Shown in pieces: positions 57,444 through 64,000 of a DNA stretch of 64,000 nucleotides. The position numbers were made by a program, and so were the translations under genes. Source of the stretch: a virus. The stretch covers positions 1 through 64,000 of IMG/VR virus record IMGVR_UViG_3300044678_002325. One strand, 5' to 3'. Every line of letters starts with the position of its first letter. Position 1 is the stretch's first letter. The notes below the pieces were generated by a model. That model saw only the letters and a list, made by a program, of their open reading frames with translations, had not been told where the DNA came from and did no database searches.

Positions 57444-57839
57444 TTATAAAGCATATTCATTAAAATAAAATCTGTCTAAATTACTTAACCTATTTCCAAA
57501 TTCACGTCTATTTTTACCATAATTATATCTCCCATTATTATCAACCCAAACTTTAACCAAATTATGTCCCTTATTTTTAATAACTATTAAAGTCATATTC
57601 CAGTTTTCACCATATCTTTCTCCACCCTCATCTTTTTCAGTTATTGATTCAGATGATACATTATCTTCATTCAAATCAAATAACTCTATAACCTTATCTT
57701 TCAAGGAATATTCACTTATATAATCTAAATTGGACTGAATCCAATCATCTAATTCCTCAACCTCTCCGTAACTTTCTTTTATTATTCTTTTTACCATTCT
57801 AATTAAATCAGATTCCGTTAATCTTACTATTTTTTTCAT
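57444..57839 (-). CDS. leader-peptide (family A) virion-cargo candidate
   Basis: 131 residues. Leader MKKIVRLTESDLIRMVKRII then K-E (I-K-E22). Mature part has a MTLIVIKNKGHNLVKVWVDN strand pair and Tyr-rich end. No known domain. Confidence 0.7.
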   Translation of the reverse strand: MKKIVRLTESDLIRMVKRIIKESYGEVEELDDWIQSNLDYISEYSLKDKVIELFDLNEDNVSSESITEKDEGGERYGENWNMTLIVIKNKGHNLVKVWVDNNGRYNYGKNRREFGNRLSNLDRFYFNEYAL

Positions 57840-57864
57840 ATTTTTTTAATTTAAAATAAATATT

Positions 57865-58359
57865 TTATACTTTTGAAAAATATACATTACCACTAGGTTT
57901 ATTGATAAATTCATTTATATTTAATTCACATCTGTATTCTATTTTTGTATCCTCATATTCTAATATATAATTTGTCGCAAAACTTTCTAGGATTTGTTGG
58001 TAATATAAGTCTAACTCATTTTTTAGTTTTTTTGTCTCTGACATATTAACTTCACTTTTAACCTTACTATACCCTAAAATAAAATACATATGTTGATTGT
58101 AATCCTCCTTCCATCTTTCTAAATAAGAATCAGGAATCTGTGTTTCAGATGTAAGTATATCTTTATTTAAATAAAACTTATTAACATCATCCAAGTCAAC
58201 AATTAAATCAATAAATATTATTGACCCATATTCATATGCTTTTTCTCCTAACTCCCACCCAGTAATAAAATCATAATCAGATGATAATGCCTTAACAGCC
58301 ATATTAATACCTTTAAGCTGTTTATTACTAAAGTCTTCGTTAATTCTATATGATTTCAT
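57865..58359 (-). CDS. hypothetical protein in the cargo cluster
   Basis: 164 residues. MKSYRINEDFSNKQLKGINM lacks the full leader but contains I-N-E8. TATTTATA lies 9 nt upstream. Mixed fold, no known domain. Confidence 0.55.
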   Translation of the reverse strand: MKSYRINEDFSNKQLKGINMAVKALSSDYDFITGWELGEKAYEYGSIIFIDLIVDLDDVNKFYLNKDILTSETQIPDSYLERWKEDYNQHMYFILGYSKVKSEVNMSETKKLKNELDLYYQQILESFATNYILEYEDTKIEYRCELNINEFINKPSGNVYFSKV

Positions 58360-58377
58360 TTTTTATTTATAAATACA

Positions 58378-59166
58378 TCAATCTTTTTTATACTTTATTA
58401 ATTCAGGATAATCATTTAATAAGTCTTTATCAAATTTAATAAAATTAACATCATTATAATTGTCATCAACAATTTTAACAATGTCTTTATCAGTTCCCTT
58501 ATATATCGCAAATATTCTTGACGATATCTCACCATCAATATAAAAACTATAAAAATCTGGGTCTTTAATAAGTTTTGTCCAAATTCTTTGAGACTCCGCA
58601 CTGACATTGGAGGTTGAACTACCCCATCCCAAATATTTTATGAATTCTTGATATATCAAATAACCCAATCCAGTCCCCATTAAAATTGATGGCAATCCAC
58701 CAATAAAATGTATCCTATTTCTAGGTTCACCCTCAGTTTCAATCACAACACCCCAATCATTCAATATCTCATCAACATTCTTTATTATCCCCCTATTTGT
58801 TTTTTTCATTGCGGGAATCTCCAAACCATAATGCTCATTCCCATACAAACCACCATTTTCAAAATTAACCCTAGATGGAAAATGCTTAATCCCAAAATTT
58901 GGGGGAAATTTAACATCATACGAATTTTTACCTTTAGTTATAAACTTCAATCCATACGGTTCACTACGAGTAATCGGTTCATCCTTGAAAACATTACCAT
59001 AATCCTTTGCAAAAGTGTCATCCAAATGCTTTTTCCTATAATAGTCGGTATTAGGTTTCTCCAAATATGTGCCCTCAATGTCAATCTCATCTATTTCACC
59101 CTCATTAATAACCCTCTTAATCAATTTAACCAATTCACCCTCAGTTAATCTTATAATTCTTTTCAT
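58378..59166 (-). CDS. leader-peptide (family A) virion-cargo candidate
   Basis: 262 residues. Leader MKRIIRLTEGELVKLIKRVI then N-E (I-N-E22). The central segment NRIHFIGGLPSILMGTGLGY LI-type pattern and GWGSSTSNVSAESQRIWTKL recall ART-like or permuted papain-like catalytic surroundings only vaguely; I do not assign one. Confidence 0.65.
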   Translation of the reverse strand: MKRIIRLTEGELVKLIKRVINEGEIDEIDIEGTYLEKPNTDYYRKKHLDDTFAKDYGNVFKDEPITRSEPYGLKFITKGKNSYDVKFPPNFGIKHFPSRVNFENGGLYGNEHYGLEIPAMKKTNRGIIKNVDEILNDWGVVIETEGEPRNRIHFIGGLPSILMGTGLGYLIYQEFIKYLGWGSSTSNVSAESQRIWTKLIKDPDFYSFYIDGEISSRIFAIYKGTDKDIVKIVDDNYNDVNFIKFDKDLLNDYPELIKYKKD

Positions 59167-59170
59167 AATC

Positions 59171-59220
59171 TAATTTTAATATAAATATTATTAAAAAGGG
59201 GTTGGGGATTGATTACGACC
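59171..59220 (-). repeat. repeated promoter module, copy 1
   Basis: Minus-strand ATCAATCCCCAACCCCTTTT followed by the TATTTATATTAAAATTA element (59180-59187); shared with copies at 60666-60718 and 61670-61724. Confidence 0.65.
59180..59187 (-). promoter_or_regulatory. late-promoter-like TATTTATA element
   Basis: AATATTTATATTAAAA, 14 nt upstream of the 59166 start. Confidence 0.6.
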
Positions 59221-60661
59221 GAAGGGAGAGATAATTTTCTTTACCCAAATTACCCAAATTTTTAATAAATCCTTTTTCAGTCTCACCAATGAAATTCAAA
59301 AATTTATAGAAATCATTTTTATTGGTTTTCAAATAGTATATTCCAAATAAATCAATTAAATCGGAGTTTTCCATAAATTCATTTTTAATATCCTTTTTAA
59401 TAAATTTTTCAACAAAAAACATTTCAGGGATTTTATTATAACCAATTTCATTTAATAATTCCAAATCATAATAAAAACGATATTGTCTTGGATTGGATTT
59501 AATCAACATCAAAATAAATCTATTAATGTCCAATTCCAATAGGTAATCAAACTTATTTTTATTTTCTCCCTTAATTAATTCGTAATCCCCACTTGAAAAT
59601 TTTGAAAAAATATCTTGATTTGGATTATTCTTACGAAGTTTAAAAAATGTTTCTAACCTTTCATCCAAAATTTTATTATACCTATTCAACAATTTACCAT
59701 CTTGTTTTATTAATTCAACTTGATTATTTGTTAATGAAACCCCAAGATTCATATACTTATTCTTCAAATCCGATGGTAAACTCTGAAATTGTTTATCCGT
59801 TAATGTATTAATTAAATTTACATAAACATCAATATAATATTCCTTATCCTTATAACTTAATTTGGAAAACTCCTCATCATTTAATCCATCCTTAAATCTT
59901 TCATATTTTCCCTTCTCATCATCACCCAATGGAACATTCTTAAAGTAATCCTTTAACCCATTTAATTCTGGGGCAATTCCCAATATTTTTTCCCAACTCA
60001 TTTTTTTATCCCCATCATTCAATGCCGATGTAACAACATATTCACCACCCTTCAAAACTTGTATAACAAAGAAATGCCACTTATCCCTAAAATCGCCTTC
60101 AAACTTTTTTCCAGATGTATTCCAATAATTAAATTCATTATCAGTCGCACCCTTCCTCTTAATAAAATAAAATGATGGTTCAGTTTTACCCATCCTATAT
60201 CTCATATACATATTTGAAGAATCACTCCTAGATACACACCAACTATATGGTCTATTCCCCTTATACTCAACACAGGATTGTCTATTTGGTGCATAATATA
60301 TCGTAACATTATTATTCTCAAATATCGGTTTCCCATCAACCTTTATATCCTCAAAATTTGCTGAACCAAAATTCCTCTGTCCAGCCATATAATCAACAAC
60401 CAACTCCAATTCCTTGAATGTCTTATATTGGTCAATGTCATATCTTTTCATCCCCTTCTCAATATTCAATCCATCCAAATCAGCATTCTCCAATTCCTTA
60501 TACTTCTTATCCTTAATCTCCCTAAAATCATTCAAGTACTTATCAACAATTCCCTCATCATTACCCTGTTGAATAAATTTATTTTTCTGTGTCTTGAAAT
60601 CTTCATTAATTACCCCATTAATTAATTTCCTCAATTGAGATTCCGTTATTATTATTTTCAT
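59213..60661 (-). CDS. leader-peptide (family B) protein of a conserved WCxSR phage family
   Basis: 482 residues. Leader MKIIITESQLRKLINGVINE (I-N-E20). Residues about 95-215 hold YYAPNRQSCVEYKGNRPYSW followed by CVSRSD, MYMRYRMGKTEPSFYFIKRK and KWHFFVIQVLKGGEYVVTSA, a pattern I know from marine and freshwater myophages, function unknown. The C-terminal half is helical and repetitive (LTDKQFQSLPSDLKNKYMNL, SLTNNQVELIKQDGK). Probably a virion protein injected or lining the head. Confidence 0.7.
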   Translation of the reverse strand: MKIIITESQLRKLINGVINEDFKTQKNKFIQQGNDEGIVDKYLNDFREIKDKKYKELENADLDGLNIEKGMKRYDIDQYKTFKELELVVDYMAGQRNFGSANFEDIKVDGKPIFENNNVTIYYAPNRQSCVEYKGNRPYSWCVSRSDSSNMYMRYRMGKTEPSFYFIKRKGATDNEFNYWNTSGKKFEGDFRDKWHFFVIQVLKGGEYVVTSALNDGDKKMSWEKILGIAPELNGLKDYFKNVPLGDDEKGKYERFKDGLNDEEFSKLSYKDKEYYIDVYVNLINTLTDKQFQSLPSDLKNKYMNLGVSLTNNQVELIKQDGKLLNRYNKILDERLETFFKLRKNNPNQDIFSKFSSGDYELIKGENKNKFDYLLELDINRFILMLIKSNPRQYRFYYDLELLNEIGYNKIPEMFFVEKFIKKDIKNEFMENSDLIDLFGIYYLKTNKNDFYKFLNFIGETEKGFIKNLGNLGKENYLSLRS

Positions 60662-60665
60662 ATAT

Positions 60666-60718
60666 TAATTTTAATATAAATATATCAACTTAAAAAGGGG
60701 TTGGGGATTGATATCGAG
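60666..60718 (-). repeat. repeated promoter module, copy 2
   Basis: Nearly identical to copy 1 including CCCCAACCCC and the TATTTATA element. Confidence 0.65.
60675..60682 (-). promoter_or_regulatory. late-promoter-like TATTTATA element
   Basis: TGATATATTTATATTAAAA, 14 nt upstream of the 60661 start. Confidence 0.6.
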
Positions 60719-60766
60719 TATAACGAGAGAAAAAAATATCCCCACTATAAAAATGGGGATAATATA

Positions 60767-61666
60767 TTATTTCATTACAAACTTCCTAAACATAACCAAA
60801 AAATCAATAAAATCTTTATCAAATAATTTCTTCTCAATTCCAAAGTCATGCAACGAATAAATGTAATCATATAAATATTTTTTATCATATATCTTATCCT
60901 GTCCCAATACCTTAATCATTCGTTTCCCCATCCTATCGGATATTGGCTTATCATAATAAATGTGTTTTTTATAATCATTCTTTTCCACATAATACTTTAA
61001 CCTATCCATATTCCTATCAATAATAGTTTTATACTCCTCATATTCAGCATCCCCCAAATTCTCAAATAAGAAATCATAAAATAACTTCTCCAATGTATCA
61101 AAGGTTACATTCCACTCATATATCCCAACACTTAATTCATCATCACTTTGAAATGGGGTGTTCTTATATGGTAATATCATTTCCTTTTTAAATTCACCAC
61201 CCTCAACCCACTTAGGATATTTCTTTTTTAATTCATCAATTAATTTGGAAATCATTTCCACAATCCTACCCTCAAAAATTAGAGCCTTTTTATAACGACT
61301 ACCTTTAACATAAATATTACTTTCTTCATTGTTAATGTGTATGTAAATGTGAAATAAATGCTCCCATAAAGCTGTTAAAGGGTTGTCATCATCACCACCA
61401 ATAGAACTAGCATCAATATAAGTACTAACATAAAATAAAGAATTAATCTTTTTTCTATTCTCCTTATTATCTTCCAATTCATAAAATTCAATTATTGAAT
61501 CAATAATAACTTTGGTAACTTTATAAGTTATTTCCTTTTCTGTTGAATCACCAACCAATAATTTATTCAAAAACTCAATTAATTTATTTGAAATAAATGT
61601 CTTTGCATCGTAATTGTCCAATGACATTAATTCATTTAATTGCCTCTCCGTTATTATAATTTTCAT
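60767..61666 (-). CDS. leader-peptide (family B) virion-cargo candidate
   Basis: 299 residues. Leader MKIIITERQLNELMSLDNYD; the only leader without a clear [I/L]xE within 28 residues. Helical mature part with WEHLFHIYIHINNEESNIYV (three His) and charged C-terminal third. No known domain. Confidence 0.65.
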   Translation of the reverse strand: MKIIITERQLNELMSLDNYDAKTFISNKLIEFLNKLLVGDSTEKEITYKVTKVIIDSIIEFYELEDNKENRKKINSLFYVSTYIDASSIGGDDDNPLTALWEHLFHIYIHINNEESNIYVKGSRYKKALIFEGRIVEMISKLIDELKKKYPKWVEGGEFKKEMILPYKNTPFQSDDELSVGIYEWNVTFDTLEKLFYDFLFENLGDAEYEEYKTIIDRNMDRLKYYVEKNDYKKHIYYDKPISDRMGKRMIKVLGQDKIYDKKYLYDYIYSLHDFGIEKKLFDKDFIDFLVMFRKFVMK

Positions 61667-61669
61667 ATG

Positions 61670-61724
61670 TAATTTTAATATAAATATATCAATTTAAAAA
61701 GGGGTTGGGGGATTGATAACGAGG
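61670..61724 (-). repeat. repeated promoter module, copy 3
   Basis: Same module as copies 1 and 2 with one extra G in the G run. Confidence 0.65.
61679..61686 (-). promoter_or_regulatory. late-promoter-like TATTTATA element
   Basis: TGATATATTTATATTAAAA, 13 nt upstream of the 61666 start. Confidence 0.6.
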
Positions 61725-61780
61725 AAAAAAAATATCCCCACTCCTAATATATGAAATGGGGTTCAATTTTCATATTTTAT

Positions 61781-62311
61781 TTATCCACTAATTTCTTGAA
61801 TATCCTCTAAAATACTATTCAAAAAAGAATTTAGTACTTCTTTATCTAAATCGTAAGATGTACTTTCTGATTCATACTTTTCATCTGAATATCCCCAAGG
61901 GTCAGTTTCTATAAATACTCCACCACTTTTATCAATCTCAATAATATCCACTTGTCTATTATCATATCCCCTACAACCTAATGAAATTGTATCGTTATTT
62001 TCACTACAAAATATAATTAATTCTTTGTTGACATACTCAATTTGATATCCAAAATTATCATAATATTCATAATCAGTGACTTCACCAAATTCATATGATA
62101 ATTCATTTTCGAAAAAATCTTTTATTTTTTCAATAATCATTTTCATAATAGGATAAGATGAATTAGTATAATCATCATCATAAACAATTGATTCAAATTC
62201 TGTTTCTATTTCATTTACCAATTCTTCGAATTGTGGAGAATCCCCCTCTTTTATAATTTTTTTTACCAATCTGATTAAATCAAATTCCGTTAATCTTACA
62301 ATTCTTTTCAT
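61781..62311 (-). CDS. leader-peptide (family A) virion-cargo candidate
   Basis: 176 residues from ATG 62311 (an ATG at 62323 adds four residues). Leader MKRIVRLTEFDLIRLVKKII then K-E (I-K-E22). Very acidic, Tyr/Ser-rich mature part. No known domain. Confidence 0.7.
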   Translation of the reverse strand: MKRIVRLTEFDLIRLVKKIIKEGDSPQFEELVNEIETEFESIVYDDDYTNSSYPIMKMIIEKIKDFFENELSYEFGEVTDYEYYDNFGYQIEYVNKELIIFCSENNDTISLGCRGYDNRQVDIIEIDKSGGVFIETDPWGYSDEKYESESTSYDLDKEVLNSFLNSILEDIQEISG

Positions 62312-62332
62312 ATTTTTTTTCATAATTTTTAT

Positions 62333-62340
62333 TATAAATA
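62333..62340 (-). promoter_or_regulatory. late-promoter-like TATTTATA element
   Basis: TATATATTTATAATAAAA upstream of the 62311/62323 starts. Confidence 0.6.
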
Positions 62341-62374
62341 TATAATACCAATTTCTCAAATTTTTTCCAAAATT

Positions 62375-62458
62375 TTTTTTTTACATTTTCACTTATATAT
62401 GGGGTGACTTACTTTTTTACCCAAAAATAAAAAACCCCTCTTCGTGATTGAGAGGGGG
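62375..62458 (-). repeat. intergenic cassette repeat, copy 1 (with terminator)
   Basis: About 84 nt almost identical to 62989-63072, ending in an AACCCCTC/GAGAGGGG terminator with T6 on the minus strand. Confidence 0.75.
62425..62458 (-). terminator. intrinsic terminator
   Basis: CCCCTCTC-AATCACGAA-GAGGGG stem plus T6; stops the 62488-62919 transcript. Confidence 0.75.
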
Positions 62459-62487
62459 ATATTGAATTATAACTTTTTTAATCCAAC

Positions 62488-62919
62488 TTACCATAATGAT
62501 TTTGGTTGTTGTTTCTGATGACTACCACCAAAATTAGTGCTAAGACCAAGATTTGCAACTGGTTGTTTCCAACTAGGGTCACCATGACTACTATAATGGT
62601 GTGTATTATATGAACCACCAACATTTAAATTAATATTATGATGTTTACCTAATCCAGGAAATTGAATTTCAACGTGTTCACTTTTTGGGTCAATATGAAC
62701 ATGTACTTTGTGTCCAATATCTTCCCAAAAATTATGTTCAGTGTGGTGTGGCATAATATCTAAATGTTGTTTTAATTCAGGACTACTTGATATCTTATTC
62801 CACAATAATTTTTTATCATTTGGAGATATATTAGGTATTGTATTTGGACCTCCTTCTTTAATTACTCTTTTAACTAATTTAATTAAATCGGACTCAGTTA
62901 ATCTTATTATTTTTTTCAT
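62488..62919 (-). CDS. leader-peptide (family A) His-rich virion-cargo candidate
   Basis: 143 residues. Leader MKKIIRLTESDLIKLVKRVI then K-E (I-K-E22). The mature part is His-rich (at least 15 His: DIMPHHTEHNF, GHKVHVHIDPKSEH, NTHHYSSHGD) and Gly/Asn-rich at the end, so metal binding is likely. No known domain. Confidence 0.7.
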   Translation of the reverse strand: MKKIIRLTESDLIKLVKRVIKEGGPNTIPNISPNDKKLLWNKISSSPELKQHLDIMPHHTEHNFWEDIGHKVHVHIDPKSEHVEIQFPGLGKHHNINLNVGGSYNTHHYSSHGDPSWKQPVANLGLSTNFGGSHQKQQPKSLW

Positions 62920-62948
62920 ATTTTTTTTTTGATTAATTTATTTGTATA

Positions 62949-62956
62949 TATAAATA
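62949..62956 (-). promoter_or_regulatory. late-promoter-like TATTTATA element
   Basis: AAATATTTATATATACAAAT, 30 nt upstream of the 62919 start. Confidence 0.55.
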
Positions 62957-62988
62957 TTTCCCAATTTTCCAAAATTTTTACCATAAAT

Positions 62989-63072
62989 TTTTTTTTACAT
63001 TTTCACTTATATAAGGGGGGTACTTACTTTTTTACCTAAAATAAAAAACCCCTCTTCGTGATTGAGAGGGGC
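62989..63072 (-). repeat. intergenic cassette repeat, copy 2 (with terminator)
   Basis: Matches 62375-62458 with a few substitutions, so the promoter-terminator spacer was duplicated together with the cassette boundary. Confidence 0.75.
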
Positions 63073-63078
63073 TTTTTG

Positions 63079-63456
63079 TTAAAACATATACAAATTATCT
63101 TCAAAATAATTTTTTAATCCTCTATATGCTGAAAAAGTTTTTTGTGTAGCTCTAAATAATCTATCATTAAGTTCAGATAAACCTCTATTTAATGACATTC
63201 TCTTTTTTTCTAAATCCGCATTAGGGTTCACTATTGATATGATATGTAAAATTCCTGCCATTAATTTATCCTCATCAACATCATTCCAATCATACCTTAC
63301 ATTATATGTAATTTTATTTAAATCTCTTTCTTCTAAGTTATTTATCCTATATATTAGTTCTTCATCAGTTAAAGGTTCATTCCCCATTTCTTCATTGATA
63401 ATTGATTTAATCAATTTGGTTAAATCACGTTCTGTTAATCTTACTATCTTCTTCAT
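63079..63456 (-). CDS. leader-peptide (family A) virion-cargo candidate
   Basis: 125 residues. Leader MKKIVRLTERDLTKLIKSII then N-E (I-N-E22). Helical mature part, no known domain. Unlike its neighbours it has no TATTTATA upstream; the promoter region appears replaced by the end of the GNAT gene. Confidence 0.7.
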   Translation of the reverse strand: MKKIVRLTERDLTKLIKSIINEEMGNEPLTDEELIYRINNLEERDLNKITYNVRYDWNDVDEDKLMAGILHIISIVNPNADLEKKRMSLNRGLSELNDRLFRATQKTFSAYRGLKNYFEDNLYMF

Positions 63457-63466
63457 TGTTTTTTTT

Positions 63467-63488
63467 TTTGATTAATTTATTTGTATAG
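63467..63488. repeat. 22-bp direct repeat with 62930-62951
   Basis: TTTTGATTAATTTATTTGTATA occurs before two cassette genes; right of it the sequences diverge, one into a late promoter and the other into the GNAT gene. Confidence 0.6.
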
Positions 63489-64000
63489 AGCATAGCCAAT
63501 AGTCGGCATGCCCATAAATGTAAATCGATTAGTCTCCTCAAAACCAAGTCTAAGCATTAACTTTTGTGCACTAATATTAAGTTCTGAAGTATAACCGTAT
63601 AATGGATATTTTATAAACCCCTCCTTTAATATAAGCTTAAATGCCTCGGTCATGATCCCCTTACCTGCATAGTTAATATCGATGCTAAAACCAACAGCAT
63701 TTGTAAATACTGGATTATTAGGAATATCACTTATTGAAAATAAGCCAACCGTCACCCCATCATACTTTATTGCCCATAGATGTGTAACATAACTGCTCTT
63801 TAAAAATTCTTTAAGCTTGTTACCTCTTTCATCAATAGTACTTCCTGGAATATTAGTTACATTAAATCGTGTGTTGTACTTCTCCTTTTGCTCATCTCCA
63901 TTTATTGCAAAAATAATCTCATTTAATATATCATCCCCTCTCCTAGATAAATACTCTACTGAGACTCCGCTCTCATCTTTAGGATCTATATTTTTTATAT
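63477..64000 (-). CDS. GNAT acetyltransferase, 5' end outside the window
   Basis: The frame stays open to the right edge, so only the C-terminal 174 residues are seen. THLWAIKYDGVTVGLFSISD, AVGFSIDINYAGKGIMTEAF (motif A with the acetyl-CoA loop NYAGKGIMTEA) and LNISAQKLMLRLGFEETNRF (motif B) match RimJ/RimL-type N-acetyltransferases. Codon use (AGG, GGG, AGC) differs from the leader genes. No leader. It could be a recent acquisition or a contig-joining artefact. Confidence 0.8.
   Translation of the reverse strand, partial: IKNIDPKDESGVSVEYLSRRGDDILNEIIFAINGDEQKEKYNTRFNVTNIPGSTIDERGNKLKEFLKSSYVTHLWAIKYDGVTVGLFSISDIPNNPVFTNAVGFSIDINYAGKGIMTEAFKLILKEGFIKYPLYGYTSELNISAQKLMLRLGFEETNRFTFMGMPTIGYALYK

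Overview
The window looks like part of the genome of a large, AT-rich tailed phage with a T4-like head-maturation logic that infects a Bacteroidota (probably flavobacterial) host. The phage assignment rests on a holin, a GH19 endolysin, candidate spanins, virion-type peptidoglycan hydrolases, many small orphan genes and a complete tRNA set. The host assignment rests on A-rich translation starts that almost never carry a Shine-Dalgarno sequence, promoters of the form TTTG-N19/20-TAnnTTTG upstream of 27237 and 27897, and a captured fragment of a Bacteroidetes-type HTH antitoxin gene.

Layout. 1-10 kb holds the end of a Clp ATPase, a zinc peptidase, a tmRNA, a candidate spanin pair, an Rnl5-type RNA ligase, a MESH1-like HD hydrolase and a cyclic-phosphate-processing receiver-domain protein. 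10.4-24.6 kb is a tRNA region with 25 recognisable tRNAs covering all 20 amino acids, at least seven tRNA-like elements with normal acceptor, D and T arms but no proper anticodon arm, and many tiny membrane-protein and SH3-like genes, plus an SGNH hydrolase, a SET-domain protein and an ADP-ribosyltransferase-like protein. 25-31.5 kb holds a Ro60-like (DUF2828) protein, an archaemetzincin lipoprotein, three glycosyltransferase-like genes and an HNH nuclease. 31.6-52.8 kb mixes virion proteins with a GMP reductase-like enzyme, a CxxCxGxG-repeat protein, DnaK, FKBP, a stand-alone class II aminoacyl-tRNA synthetase-like core, and the holin/endolysin pair. 52.8-63.5 kb is a cassette array of unrelated proteins that nearly all begin with the same leader peptide. 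A GNAT gene fragment with different base usage runs off the right edge.

Main discovery. At least 21 otherwise unrelated proteins start with variants of one 15-28 residue leader (core RLTESDLIRLVKRVI or IIITESQ). In 20 of 21 the leader ends in [I/L]-x-E, the cleavage consensus of the T4 prohead protease. Their genes tend to sit 12-30 nt downstream of a TATTTATA element that resembles a T4 late promoter. I infer that this is a capsid-targeting and injection system with a large, modular cargo set, including an ADP-ribosyltransferase, an M23 endopeptidase, a GH19-like lysozyme and many orphan proteins.

Second theme. The phage carries an unusually complete RNA and protein maintenance kit: tmRNA, all tRNA isotypes, RNA ligase, a Ro60-like RNA-chaperone candidate beside odd tRNA-like RNAs, DnaK, FKBP and a Clp ATPase. 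All functions are inferred from motifs seen by eye; no database search was possible.
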